Part shown: one piece after another, positions 54,435 to 63,946 of the stretch
Layout: the number at the start of each line of letters is the position of its first letter
Position numbering within the stretch: the stretch's first letter is position 1
NCBI RefSeq assembly: GCF_014196255.1
Contig: NZ_JACIDH010000003.1
Coordinates: 148,486-212,485 of the forward strand
Origin: Sphingomonas pseudosanguinis
Lineage (GTDB): Bacteria > Pseudomonadota > Alphaproteobacteria > Sphingomonadales > Sphingomonadaceae
Length of the DNA stretch: 64,000 nucleotides
Direction: 5' to 3'
Program-made: the position numbers and the translations under genes
Notes under the pieces: model-generated
The model's database searches: none
The model's input: the letters and a program-made list of their open reading frames with translations, nothing else
What the model was told of the DNA's origin: nothing

Positions 54435-56649
54435 GGCGCTTGATCGGTTCGACCGACTTGGCGACGGGGACGGCGATACGCGGGTCCTCGATATTGCCGG
54501 GCATCGGTGCGTGCGGGATCGGCGGCGCGGCGTTCATGTAATCGCGCACCAGCTCGTCGATGGACGGCTCGACGCCGGGCTGGGCATAGCCCTGAAGCTG
54601 GCGCAGATAGCCGTAACGTTGTTCGGTGACGCGGCGGCTGTCCTCGGGGGTGCGCAGGATGGTCGGGCGGATGAAGACCATCAAATTGGTCTTCGACCGA
54701 CTGCGCGCCTTGGAGCGGAACAGCGCGCCCAGGCCGGGAATGTCGCCGAGCAGCGGAATCTTCTCGATCGTGCGGCGTTCGTTATCGTCGAGCAGGCCGC
54801 CGATGACCGTGATTTGGCCGTCATCGGGGGTGAAGACATTCTCGAACGCGCGCTTGTTGAGGATCAGTTCGCTATTGTTGCTCGACACCGGCCCCGCGAT
54901 CGAGCTGACTTCGAGACGGACATAGAGTTTCAGCGAGCCGCCCGCATTGACCTGCGGCTTCACGTCCAGCTGGATGCCGACATTCTGGCGCTGCACGGTG
55001 CGGAAGGCATTGTCGAAATTGTTCGACAGCGCCTGGCCGGTCGTCACCGGAATTTCCTGACCCACCAGGCTGTGCGCCTGCTGGTTGTCCAGCGTAATGA
55101 TGTGCGGGACCTGGAGCAGGTTGGAGGTCGTGTCGCTCTTCACCGCATTGATGATCGCGCCGAACACCGTGTCGCCGATCTGCCCGCCCCAGCCGGCAAA
55201 GCCGCCGGTGGTGCCCAGGATCGACTGCACCGCCGACTGGGTCAGCTGGTTGAACGAGGCGTTGGGGACGTTGGTCTCGGTGCGCGTGCCATCGGGGGCG
55301 ACGACGACGGTGCGATTGCCGCCCAGCGTCTGCGCGCCCACAGCACCTGCGATCTGCAGGATGTTGGGCGCGGTATTGCCATAGGTCGAGGCCGCGAACG
55401 CCCCGCCCGACAGGCTGCCAAGCAGGAACTGCGCGCCCAGCCGCCGCGCGGTCTGGTCGGATACTTCGGCGACGATCGCCTCGATCAGCACCTGTTCGCG
55501 GCGCACGTCGAGCTGGCGGATGACCTCGCCGATCTGACGCTGGATGTCGGCGGGCCCCGCCACGACGATGGCATTGGCGCCGGTGAAGCGGGTGACGACC
55601 GCCGCCGTCCGGCCCCCTTGCGTGCTGATCGCGGGCTGCTGGCCATTCTGCCCGCCGGCCCCGGGGGCGCTCTGCGCCTGGGGCTGGGCGACCGGCTGGA
55701 TACGCTGCGCGATCGAGGTGCCCGCGGCCGAGCCGGCCTGGCTGTTGGTCTGGGTGAAGCTGCCGCGCGACAGGGTGGTTTCCTGCACCGGATCGGGCGT
55801 CTGGCCGACCAGCTGCTGGAGCACGGGCAGAAGCTGCTCGGCATCGGCATTTTGCAGGAAGACGACGCGGATTTCGGTGCCGCTCTTGGCCTTGTTGTCC
55901 AGGTCGATCGCGATCTGGGCGAAGCGCGCGACGCTCGACGGATCGCCGCGCAGCGCGATGGAGTTGGAGCTGTCGATCGCCACGACCGACACGCCGGTCG
56001 ACCCTTGCGGCCCACCGCCGCCCTGGCCCCCGCCGCCGCCACCGGCCAGCGTCTGGAGCGCCGTCGCGATCTCGCGCGCGCCGGCATTGCGCAGCGCGAT
56101 GACGCGGGTCGAGGCATTGTCGGCGTCGATCCGGCGCACGACCTCGCGGATGCGGCGGATATTGTCGGCGAAATCGACCACGACCAGGCTGTTGCCGCCG
56201 CGATTGGCGGTCACCGATCCTTGCGCGCTGACCAGCGGGCGCACCGTCTCCAGCGCGCTCGTCGCGTCGATCGCGCGCAGGCGGATGATCTCGGTGACGT
56301 AGGAATTGCGGTTCGCGCCCGCCGACCCGATGCGGCTGGGCTGCGAGGCGGCATTGTCGATCGGCTGCACCCGGAACGCGCCACCCGAGGTCGGCACCGC
56401 GACCAGGCCGTTGGAGCGCAGCGTCGAAAGGAATATCTCGAAATATTCGGAGCGCGACAGCGGCCGGTCGGTCACCACGGTCACCTTGCCGTTGACCCGG
56501 CTGTCGATGATGAAGGTCCGCCCCGTCACCTTGGCGGCATCGGCGATGAAGGCGCGGATGTCGGCGTCACGGACGTTGAGCGTGGTCTGCGCCTGCGCGC
56601 CCACCGCGAGCGCTAATGCCAGAACCGAACCGAGAACGAGCTTTTTCAT
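54427..56649 (-). CDS. gspD: Type II secretion secretin GspD
   Basis: A 740-residue outer-membrane secretin. Signal peptide to AQA, N0 domain with NVRDADIRAFIADAAKVTGR, N1-N3 domains separated by Gly- and Gln-rich inserts, then the secretin core with VPHIITLDNQQAHSLVGQEI and VIGGLLDDNERRTIEKIPLL. It forms the outer-membrane channel. The start overlaps the gspC stop by four bases. Confidence 0.95.
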   Translation of the reverse strand: MKKLVLGSVLALALAVGAQAQTTLNVRDADIRAFIADAAKVTGRTFIIDSRVNGKVTVVTDRPLSRSEYFEIFLSTLRSNGLVAVPTSGGAFRVQPIDNAASQPSRIGSAGANRNSYVTEIIRLRAIDATSALETVRPLVSAQGSVTANRGGNSLVVVDFADNIRRIREVVRRIDADNASTRVIALRNAGAREIATALQTLAGGGGGGQGGGGPQGSTGVSVVAIDSSNSIALRGDPSSVARFAQIAIDLDNKAKSGTEIRVVFLQNADAEQLLPVLQQLVGQTPDPVQETTLSRGSFTQTNSQAGSAAGTSIAQRIQPVAQPQAQSAPGAGGQNGQQPAISTQGGRTAAVVTRFTGANAIVVAGPADIQRQIGEVIRQLDVRREQVLIEAIVAEVSDQTARRLGAQFLLGSLSGGAFAASTYGNTAPNILQIAGAVGAQTLGGNRTVVVAPDGTRTETNVPNASFNQLTQSAVQSILGTTGGFAGWGGQIGDTVFGAIINAVKSDTTSNLLQVPHIITLDNQQAHSLVGQEIPVTTGQALSNNFDNAFRTVQRQNVGIQLDVKPQVNAGGSLKLYVRLEVSSIAGPVSSNNSELILNKRAFENVFTPDDGQITVIGGLLDDNERRTIEKIPLLGDIPGLGALFRSKARSRSKTNLMVFIRPTILRTPEDSRRVTEQRYGYLRQLQGYAQPGVEPSIDELVRDYMNAAPPIPHAPMPGNIEDPRIAVPVAKSVEPIKRRD

Positions 56650-57479
56650 GGCTTGGATGCTGCAATCTGAAGGGACAGCGGCAGCGTCTGATCGCCCCGC
56701 TCGACCGTGATGGAAAGAGAGCCGCCCTGTGCGAAGTCGCTCGCCAGACGGTCGATGTCACCGGGACCGGTCACCGGACGCCCGGCCAGCGCGGTAACGA
56801 CATCGCCCTCGCGCAGGCCCGCCGCCCGGAACGCCGCGCCCGAGCCGATCGGGCGGACGACGAGGCCGGAGACACGCCCGCCCTCCAGACGCGGGATGAA
56901 GCCGATGTCCTGCCGCACCTGCCCCAATGCGACGCCCTGCCCGCTTGGTGCCGGAGCGGTGGCGATGGGCGTCATGCCCGGTGCGGTGCCGGCGGCGGGG
57001 GGTGCGTCGGACTGGTCGAGATACAGGTCCTCGGTCGCGCCGCCGCGGTCGATGGTGATATGGTCGAACGCCACCGCCTTCAGCGTGACGCCGGGCTGCA
57101 CCTCCTCGCCGACCGAGACCGAGCGCTGGACGCCGTCCGGCCCCGCCACGATCGCCGAGCCGCGCCCCGACGCCTCGTCGATGCGCGTGCCGAACAGGGT
57201 CAGCTGGAGATTGGTGACGGCGGCCGGCGCGGCCTGTTGCCCCTGCAACCGGAAGAAGGGGTCGAAGCCGTCAAGGATCGCGGCGGTCGATCCGGCGATG
57301 ACCGGCGCCGCCGGACGCCAGTCACCCAGCGGCGAAACCGGCGTCGCCAGCACCCATAGCAGCCGCGCGCCCTGAACGGCGAGGACCGCCATCAGCGCCA
57401 GCTCGGCCACCGAATAGACATTCACGACGGGCAGACGCCGCAACAACCGGCGCCCGCGCGCGTCGAGCCTCAACCGCAT
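56646..57479 (-). CDS. gspC: Type II secretion protein GspC
   Basis: About 277 residues: one membrane helix (VYSVAELALMAVLAVQGARLL), an HR domain with NLQLTLFGTRIDEASGRGSA, and a C-terminal PDZ domain (GLREGDVVTALAGRPV). It links the inner platform to GspD. First gene of the operon. ATG 57479 or ATG 57494 are both possible; I use the former because GGGG lies before it. Confidence 0.9.
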   Translation of the reverse strand: MRLRLDARGRRLLRRLPVVNVYSVAELALMAVLAVQGARLLWVLATPVSPLGDWRPAAPVIAGSTAAILDGFDPFFRLQGQQAAPAAVTNLQLTLFGTRIDEASGRGSAIVAGPDGVQRSVSVGEEVQPGVTLKAVAFDHITIDRGGATEDLYLDQSDAPPAAGTAPGMTPIATAPAPSGQGVALGQVRQDIGFIPRLEGGRVSGLVVRPIGSGAAFRAAGLREGDVVTALAGRPVTGPGDIDRLASDFAQGGSLSITVERGDQTLPLSLQIAASKP

Positions 57480-57524
57480 GAAACCAGACCCCATCCGCTT
57501 TATTCGCACTAGGCATGGCATGTT

Positions 57525-57554
57525 ACATGTTTGCGTCAAAGCCCCGAAACATGT
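57525..57554. promoter_or_regulatory. Inverted repeat in the gspC/oxygenase divergent promoter
   Basis: ACATGTTT and AAACATGT are a perfect 8-bp inverted repeat with a 14-bp spacer. It lies 46 bp before gspC and 18 bp before the oxygenase start. Confidence 0.45.
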
Positions 57555-57572
57555 TCGTCATATTGGTTTCAC

Positions 57573-58256
57573 ATGAAAGATGCGATGAACGCCCTGACCG
57601 AAGCATGGCCCGATCTGGGCAATGGCCTTGATTCCGCACCGATTGTCGCGCGACTGACGGCAACGCCGGGCGTCCAGCGGCTGCCCAGCCCCAAGCTGAC
57701 CCTGTTCGTCAAACGCGACGTGCTGCCGCCCGAACTCTGCGCCGAGCTGATCACCCGAATCGATGCGGTACGCCGCCCTTCAACCATCGCCGACCCCAAT
57801 GGCGACAGCGCGTTCCGGACCAGCGAGACGGGCGACCTGCCCGCCGACGATCCGACGGTGATCGACACCGAACGCCATATCGCGATGCTGACCGGCCTGT
57901 CGGCCGCGCATGGCGAGCCGATCCAGGGACAGCGTTACGCGGTCGGTCAGGAGTTCAAGGCACACACCGATTATTTCGACCTGAACGGCGCCGACTATCA
58001 CCGCTATTGCGGGCTGTCGGGCAATCGCACCTGGACGGTCATGCTCTACCTGAACACACCCGAAGCCGGCGGCGCGACCCGGTTCAAGGCGGTCGACAAG
58101 ATGATCCAGCCCGAACCCGGCAAGATGGTCGCGTGGAGCAACCGCCGCGCGGACGGCTCGCTCAACCCCGCGACGCTGCACCAGGCGATGAAGGTGCGGG
58201 CGGGGGTGAAATATGTGATCACCAAATGGTATCGGGAATTGCCCTGGCGGGGATGA
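57573..58256 (+). CDS. 2OG-Fe(II) oxygenase, prolyl-4-hydroxylase type
   Basis: A 227-residue oxygenase. The metal ligands are HTDYFD (His, Asp) near residue 135 and ATLHQAMKV (His), and the 2-oxoglutarate-binding Lys is in GVKYVITKWYRE. Such enzymes hydroxylate proline or other residues using Fe(II) and 2-oxoglutarate. It is divergent from the gsp operon. Substrate unknown; a proline-rich secreted protein would fit but is not shown. Confidence 0.9.
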   Translation: MKDAMNALTEAWPDLGNGLDSAPIVARLTATPGVQRLPSPKLTLFVKRDVLPPELCAELITRIDAVRRPSTIADPNGDSAFRTSETGDLPADDPTVIDTERHIAMLTGLSAAHGEPIQGQRYAVGQEFKAHTDYFDLNGADYHRYCGLSGNRTWTVMLYLNTPEAGGATRFKAVDKMIQPEPGKMVAWSNRRADGSLNPATLHQAMKVRAGVKYVITKWYRELPWRG

Positions 58257-58269
58257 GTGCCCGCTGGCA

Positions 58270-58742
58270 CGGCTTTCCGCCTCCGTTCTCACTGAGCGCG
58301 GGCGAGGCGCACGTCCCGGTGCGGGCGGCTTGGTGGATGGTGTCCCGTGGCCTTCGACTACGCTCAGGCTGAACGGGGTGTGGGACAACCCCACTCTCAC
58401 CCCCGTTCGCACGGATTCCTACCTCCGTTTACACTGAGCGAAGTCGAAGTGCACACCCGACGCGCGCCGCTTGGCGGACGGAATCCCGTGGCCTTCGACT
58501 ACGCTCAGGCTGAACGGGGGGCGGGACAGCCTCACTCACACCACTGTTCGCACGGATTCCCAACCTCCGTTCACACTGAGCCAAGTCGAAGTGCACGCCC
58601 CACGCGCGCCGCTTGGCAGGCGGAATCCCGTGGCCTTCGACCACGCTCAGGCTGAACGGGGGGTGCCGGACAGCCTCACTCCCAACCCCGTTCGCACGGC
58701 TTCTCACCTCCGTTTGCACTGAGCGAAGTCGAAGTGCACGCG
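58270..58742. repeat. Tandem array of family C repeats
   Basis: Three units of about 141-142 bp, plus a partial first one, each holding GTGGCCTTCGACTACGCTCA (58349, 58490, 58632) and the inverted CACTGAGCGAAGTCGAAGTG arm. The intervening sequences are also alike (CGCGCGCCGCTTGGCGGACG), so whole units were duplicated. Confidence 0.85.
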
Positions 58743-58764
58743 CCCCCACCCCGCCGAAAAACAA

Positions 58765-58799
58765 AAGGCCGCCGTCCGGATCACTCCGGACGACGGCCC
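58765..58799 (-). terminator. Terminator of the TonB receptor gene
   Basis: On the minus strand, GGCCGTCGTCCGGA, loop GTGA, TCCGGACGGCGGCC and then TTTTGTTTTT. It lies about 25 bp after the receptor stop. Confidence 0.88.
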
Positions 58800-58821
58800 C
58801 TGGCCCACGAACCCTCCGCGA

Positions 58822-61662
58822 TCAGAAGGTCGTGCTGATCCCCAGCGAGAAGACGCGGCCCAGATTATACCGGTTCAGATACACGAACCGGCCATTCCCG
58901 AAGTCCTGCCGCTCGTTGTAGCGCGTGCGGGTCAGGTTGCGCGCCTCGGCCTTCAGCTCGAACTTGCCGCCGGCCAGCTCGAAGCCCTGACGTGCGACGA
59001 GGTCGAGGCGGATGCCGGGCACCTCGATGATGTCCGGCTGGAACCCATCGCCCGACAGATAGGACGGACCGCGATTGGTCACGCGGTTGCTGGCGTAGTT
59101 GAACAGCAGCGTGACCTGCGACAGCGCGGCGGTGTCCTCGACGCCCAGCTGCAGATTGACCAGATGGTCCGACTGGCCGGTCAGCGACGCGCCGTCGCGG
59201 AACAGCAGCCGCGCCTGGCCGAAGCCCGAGGCGCAGCCGTTCAGGCCGGGCGAGCCGGCGGCCACCGCCGGGTTGGGCACGCAGGTCGAGTCGGCGTTAA
59301 TCTTCGACTTGGTGTAGGTATAGTTGGCGATCGCGACCAGGCGACGCGTCGCGAAGAAGTCGCCGCCCAGGCCCGACAGCGGTACATATTTCTGCAACTC
59401 GACCTCGGCACCATAGAGGATCGCCGAGGGCAGATAGGTGAAGCCCGTCTGCAACCGGTCGTCCGCGCCGGTATAGAAGCCGACCTGCTCGATTGGGTTC
59501 TTGATCCGCTTGTAGAAGCCGGCCAGCGTGAAGCGCTGATCGCGCGCATAGAACCATTCGTAGCGCGCCTCGAGGTTCCACAGCTCGCTGTCACGCAGGT
59601 TCGGGTTACCGAAGAACAGGCGGTCCGAGTCGGGATCGCGGAACTGCTGCGGTGCGAGTTCGCGGAACTGCGGCCGCGAGATCGTCTTGGCGCCGCTCGC
59701 GCGCAGCTGCATGTCGGCCGCGAAGTTCCAGGTCAGCGTCCCCGCTGGCAGGAAATAGGCGTTCTTCAGGCGGGTCGTGGTGCCGAGCACCGGCGTGACC
59801 GTCTCGACCGCGTTTTCATAGCGGATACCCGCCACCGCGCGCAGGCCGTCGGTGACCTCCGCCTCGGCCTGGGCATAGCCGGCATGGACGTCCAGCTTGG
59901 CGTCATAGGCATAGGCGCCGGCCTGGGTCGAGAATTGCAGCTGCAGCGTGCACTTCGGGTCGGCGCGCAGCGGGCAGGCGTTGTTGATCACGTCCGGGCT
60001 GAGCAGATAGTCCGGGCGGTACAGATTATACGGAAAGCCCGGCGCGGTGCCCGCGCCGTCGCTGGTCTGGTAATTCAGCTGGATACGGCTCGAATAGCGG
60101 TCCGTGCCCTGGTAGAAATAACCGGTGCTCAGCGTGATCGGACGGTCGCTGTCGAGCTTGTAGGAAAGGTCGGCCTGACCGGTCCATAGATTCTCGTTCA
60201 GCTCCGAGAAGATGATCGAGGCGAACGGCGTGAAGCGCTGCGTCACCTGATAGGCACCGTTGCACTGGAAACCGCCCGCGCCATTGGCACCGTCATAGCT
60301 GATCGGCAGGCCCGTGGTCGTACGGTTCGAGCAGAGATAGTCGAACTGCCGCTCATAGGGCGCGTTGCGCTTGGAGTTGGCGAAGGCGCCGCGCGCGTCG
60401 AACTTCAACGCGTCGGTCAGCTTGAACTCGCCGACCAGCTGGCTTTCGATCAGCTGGCGCTCGAACCAGTTGGTGTTCTGCTGGAAGCGCAGGCCGCTGG
60501 GGTTGTTGTACAGCTCGGCCGCCGATCCGCGACCCTGCTTCAGCGTGTCGTGGATATAGACGTTGGTCCAGCGGATCGTGTTGTTGCCGAACTCATAGCC
60601 CAGACCGACCAGCGCGTTGGCGACGATGCGGTTGTCGGTCAGCAGCGTGCGGAAATCGTTGCGCAGCGTGCCGTCGGGCGACACCGAATCCTGCTGGATC
60701 GCCGAGCGGGTGCGGAAGGTGTTGGACAGGCTGAGCGACGAGATCACGCCCAGACGGTCGCTGCCGATGTCGAACACCGAACCACCCGACAGCTCGCCCG
60801 ACCAGTTGGCGGGCAGCTGGTTGTTACGCTGGAGCAGCGTGGTCGAAGCGTTGGACAGCTGCGCGACCTGCGCCGCCGGGATCAGGCCCGAGCCGCGCCC
60901 GGCCTGGATGTCGCGTACGAACTGCGGCACGGAGCGCGTGCCGTCGTCGAAGCCCAGCCAGTCGGCGTCGCCGCCGCGATAAGTATAGCCCAGCTCGCTG
61001 GTCGTGGCATCGTCGGCCGCCAGCGTGACGCCGCCCGAGATGAAGTTCTTGGCCGGGATCGCCTTGGTCGTCAGGTTGATGACGCCGCCGCCGAACTCGC
61101 CTGGATAATTGACCGAATAGGTCTTCTGGACCAGCGCCGAGCCGACGATGGTGGTCGGGAAGATGTCGAGCGGGACCGAGCGGCGCAGCGGCTCGGGGCT
61201 GGGCAGCGGCGAGCCGTTAAGCAGCGACGAGGAATAGCGGTCGCCCAGACCACGGACATAGACGAAGCCGCCGCCGACGACCGACAAGCCGGTGACGCGG
61301 GTCAGCGCGCCGGCGATGTCGCCCTCGCCCGTGCGCGCGATGTCGGCGGCCGACAGGACCGAGACGATCTGCGGCGTGGCGCGGATGGTGTTGGGGATGT
61401 TGCGGCCGACCACGACGATCTCGCCGCTGGCCGAGGCATCGACGCCGGGGGCCGAGATTTCGACCGGCTCTTCCGCCGCCTGGCCGTCCTGGCCGGTCGG
61501 GGTCTGGCTCTGCGGGGTCGCCGGCCCGTCGGGGCTGGTGGCGGTGGTGCTGGTCTGCGCGGGCGCAGGGGTGGCGCCACCCGCCGTCTGCGCGAGCAGC
61601 GCCGGCGCGACAAGTTGCGAGGTCAGGAGCAGGAGGGAGGCATAAGCGAGGCGTCGCTGCAT
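58822..61662 (-). CDS. TonB-dependent receptor
   Basis: A 946-residue outer-membrane receptor. Signal peptide to LLAQ, a linker of Ala/Thr/Pro/Gln, then the plug (SGEIVVVGRNIPNTIRATPQ, VYVRGLGDRYSSSLLNGSPL) and a 22-strand-type barrel ending in YLNRYNLGRVFSLGISTTF with a terminal Phe. The long Ala/Thr/Gln N-terminal linker is common in Sphingomonas. Ligand unknown. It lies downstream of the lipoprotein gene, and a hairpin in the 113-bp gap may reduce read-through. Confidence 0.92.
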   Translation of the reverse strand: MQRRLAYASLLLLTSQLVAPALLAQTAGGATPAPAQTSTTATSPDGPATPQSQTPTGQDGQAAEEPVEISAPGVDASASGEIVVVGRNIPNTIRATPQIVSVLSAADIARTGEGDIAGALTRVTGLSVVGGGFVYVRGLGDRYSSSLLNGSPLPSPEPLRRSVPLDIFPTTIVGSALVQKTYSVNYPGEFGGGVINLTTKAIPAKNFISGGVTLAADDATTSELGYTYRGGDADWLGFDDGTRSVPQFVRDIQAGRGSGLIPAAQVAQLSNASTTLLQRNNQLPANWSGELSGGSVFDIGSDRLGVISSLSLSNTFRTRSAIQQDSVSPDGTLRNDFRTLLTDNRIVANALVGLGYEFGNNTIRWTNVYIHDTLKQGRGSAAELYNNPSGLRFQQNTNWFERQLIESQLVGEFKLTDALKFDARGAFANSKRNAPYERQFDYLCSNRTTTGLPISYDGANGAGGFQCNGAYQVTQRFTPFASIIFSELNENLWTGQADLSYKLDSDRPITLSTGYFYQGTDRYSSRIQLNYQTSDGAGTAPGFPYNLYRPDYLLSPDVINNACPLRADPKCTLQLQFSTQAGAYAYDAKLDVHAGYAQAEAEVTDGLRAVAGIRYENAVETVTPVLGTTTRLKNAYFLPAGTLTWNFAADMQLRASGAKTISRPQFRELAPQQFRDPDSDRLFFGNPNLRDSELWNLEARYEWFYARDQRFTLAGFYKRIKNPIEQVGFYTGADDRLQTGFTYLPSAILYGAEVELQKYVPLSGLGGDFFATRRLVAIANYTYTKSKINADSTCVPNPAVAAGSPGLNGCASGFGQARLLFRDGASLTGQSDHLVNLQLGVEDTAALSQVTLLFNYASNRVTNRGPSYLSGDGFQPDIIEVPGIRLDLVARQGFELAGGKFELKAEARNLTRTRYNERQDFGNGRFVYLNRYNLGRVFSLGISTTF

Positions 61663-61693
61663 GGCCGGGTCATCCAATCAGATTTTCATGGGG

Positions 61694-61728
61694 GAAAGCC
61701 GGGGCGGCGATGATCCGCCACCCCGGCT
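61694..61728 (-). terminator. Hairpin between lipoprotein and receptor genes
   Basis: AAGCCGGGGCGG and CCGCCACCCCGGCTT form a stem with a bulge around CGATGAT. On the minus strand only three T's follow, so it may attenuate rather than stop transcription from the lipoprotein gene. Confidence 0.55.
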
Positions 61729-61775
61729 TGCCGAGAGCGCCCGGAGAAGACCCAAGCGCATGGTTCAGCCGGGCC

Positions 61776-63407
61776 TTAGCGGCCGTTGCAGCTGAAATAG
61801 ACCGAGGTGAAGACCGGCGGGCCCTGATCCTGCAGGTCGGCATTGGCGGCGCGGATCGTGGTGCGATCGGCGCCCGAGCCGGCACCCGCGATCAGGTTGA
61901 CGCAGGCGACGCCCGACTGGGTCGACTTCACGATGCCGTTGATGAAGGTCATGTCGGCACCACCGCGCAGGCGGATCGCGGCGGGTGCGTTCGCGGTCTG
62001 GACGAAGGTGAAGTTGGCATAGCGGCCGAAGGTGCGCGGCAGCAGGTCCTCGGCATTGTTCGAGTCGATCTCGGTCGAGAAGCTGTCCGCCGTCGCGCCC
62101 AGCGTACGCTGCGCCGCGATCATGAACTGCATGAAGCCGCGATAGCCATTGTCGATGTCGAAGCCGTCATCGTCCGCGCCGGTGATCGCGATGTACTTCA
62201 GGTTCGACGTGCCGCCGAAGATCTCGATGCCGTCATCGGCCGAGTTGTGGCTCTGGATATGATCCAGAACGGTGCCCGACCCGGTGCCGCCCAGCGTCAG
62301 GCCCTGCAGCTCGTTGCCGTCCGAGATGGCGATGCCCGAATAGCGGATCTGGACATAGGACATCTGGCCCGACGAGTCGGCCTGGTTCGCACCGCCGTAG
62401 AAGCGGCCGGTCACGCCCTCGATCGCCAGCTGGCAGGTGGTCGAGGTGCCGGCGGCGTTGTTCGGGCCGGTGCCGGTGGCGCAGACGGCGGTCGGCGCAC
62501 GGCCGAGCAGGATGATGCCGCCCCACTGGCCCTGGGTCGCGTCGGACACACCGTTGCTGACCAGATTCTGCTGCGAGGTGAAGACGATCGGTGCGTCGCG
62601 TGTGCCGACGGCCGAAATCTTCGAGCCGCGATTGACGAGCAGCAGGTCGTTGGTCGCCTCGGTCGAGTCGGCGGCGATCACCACGCCCGGCGCGATGGTC
62701 AGGGTCACACCGGTGCCACCGGTCGAACCCAGATCGGCGCCGACTTCGGTCTGGCCGCGCAGGCGATAGACGACGCCGGCGATCTTCGGCAGCGTCAGGT
62801 CGCTGGTGATGTTCTGCGGCAGGCGGCAGAAGCGCAGCGTCGGCGAGGACGAGCTGTTGGTACCGTCATCGGTGGTGCCGGTCGGGCAGGTCGAGGTCGA
62901 CGCCGAATAGGTGCCGATCGACGGCACCGCGGTGCAGCGCGCACCCGAACCGCCGAATTCAGCCGAGGTCGAGTTGCAGGTCCAGCCCTGGAAGGCGGTG
63001 TCCGACGGACCGTTCAGCGCGCCGACATAATTGGTCGAGGTGAAGAAGCTGTTCAGCGTCGAGGGATCAGACGCGGTGGTCAGCGAGGTGCTGCTGGTCG
63101 GATAGATGCCGTTCAGCGCACCGCCGGTGCCGTTGACGTTGTTGTTGCTGCCCGCATTGACGATCGCGAACTGCTCGGCGGCGGTGATCGTCACGCCGTT
63201 GACGGTCGTTTCCTTGGCGAAGTCGGCCGCGGTGATGGCGGCGGTCGGTGCCGGGGTGGGCGACGGGGTCGGCGTCGGCGCCGGCTGCACGATCACCACA
63301 CTGCCCGCGCCGGGCGAGGCCACGCTGTCCGCTCCGCCGCAGGCGGCGAGCGCCGCGCAGGCCGAGCTGGTCATGAGAATGAGGCCGAAGCGCTTGATGC
63401 TCGCCAT
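61776..63407 (-). CDS. Surface lipoprotein with beta-helix-like repeats
   Basis: A 543-residue lipoprotein: lipobox LAAC with Cys23, then a TPTPSPTPAPT linker, then a long strand-rich domain with repeated hydrophobic/Asn/Gly units (SNNNVNGTGG, GGTSNLKYIAITGADDDGFD, MSYVQIRYSGIAISDGNELQ). The fold looks like a right-handed parallel beta-helix. Three Cys-pairs may be disulphides. Next to a TonB receptor and gsp genes it is a candidate secreted or surface-exposed substrate. The frame upstream of ATG 63407 is not coding-like. Confidence 0.8.
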   Translation of the reverse strand: MASIKRFGLILMTSSACAALAACGGADSVASPGAGSVVIVQPAPTPTPSPTPAPTAAITAADFAKETTVNGVTITAAEQFAIVNAGSNNNVNGTGGALNGIYPTSSTSLTTASDPSTLNSFFTSTNYVGALNGPSDTAFQGWTCNSTSAEFGGSGARCTAVPSIGTYSASTSTCPTGTTDDGTNSSSSPTLRFCRLPQNITSDLTLPKIAGVVYRLRGQTEVGADLGSTGGTGVTLTIAPGVVIAADSTEATNDLLLVNRGSKISAVGTRDAPIVFTSQQNLVSNGVSDATQGQWGGIILLGRAPTAVCATGTGPNNAAGTSTTCQLAIEGVTGRFYGGANQADSSGQMSYVQIRYSGIAISDGNELQGLTLGGTGSGTVLDHIQSHNSADDGIEIFGGTSNLKYIAITGADDDGFDIDNGYRGFMQFMIAAQRTLGATADSFSTEIDSNNAEDLLPRTFGRYANFTFVQTANAPAAIRLRGGADMTFINGIVKSTQSGVACVNLIAGAGSGADRTTIRAANADLQDQGPPVFTSVYFSCNGR

Positions 63408-63946
63408 CGCCGAAAAACTCCCGATCTTATCGTTGCTGTGCGGGCGAGGGTCCGCCCGGCGATCGACTCGAGCCTGTTCCCCCTGGCCGATCCCGAGCCG
63501 GGCGTTAGGCGTGACAGATGACGCCAAGATGCCGTTTCAGAGAAACTTTTGTGACGGTTGCGAGTCGATTTCGTGACAGTGTGGGGTTGCTGGGGTGACG
63601 CGTGGGGCGTGGCGGTTGGCTTGGCCCAGGCTGAATGAGGCGGGGAAATGGGGTTTTCGGTCAGGGACTTGCCATCGACGCATTTCGACGGAGGTGGAAT
63701 GGCGGATCGTGTCGGGGCTGTTTGGCGTGGCTTTGGCCCTTGGCCTTCGACTTCGCTCAGGCTGAACGGAAGGCGGGCGCGCGGAGCTGCCGGTGAAGCA
63801 CGTTGACCGCCGGGCGGTCACGCGGAGCGGCAGCTTGAGGGAACACCTAATGGAGGTCAGAAAAGACACTGGAGGAGGGCGTGGGACATAGGCTTCGCCC
63901 GCCCGGGGAGTGTCAGGAATTTCGTGTGCGGGCGGGCGGATGAACA
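63408..63946. other. Intergenic region upstream of the lipoprotein gene
   Basis: About 540 bp without a gene. It contains possible Pho-box-like sites (63511-63579), a family C arm (63739-63771, CCTTCGACTTCGCTCAGGCT) and an 8-bp palindrome TGACCGCC / GGCGGTCA at 63804-63820. The rest shows nothing I can name. Confidence 0.6.
63511..63579 (-). promoter_or_regulatory. Pho-box-like CTGTCAC repeats
   Basis: On the minus strand CTGTCAC occurs at 63579-63573 and 63517-63511, and CCGTCAC at 63557-63551; the first and third are 22 bp apart, two helical turns. This resembles PhoB half-sites (CTGTCAT/C). Confidence 0.35.

Noticed and set aside
54271..56616. A 781-residue plus-strand frame antisense to gspD
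   Set aside because: Composition is arginine/glycine/aspartate biased with no domain, as expected for the opposite strand of a high-GC gene.
58270..58742. Possible CRISPR array
   Set aside because: Units are about 141 bp with similar intervening sequence and inverted arms, and there are no cas genes; it is a tandem repeat element.
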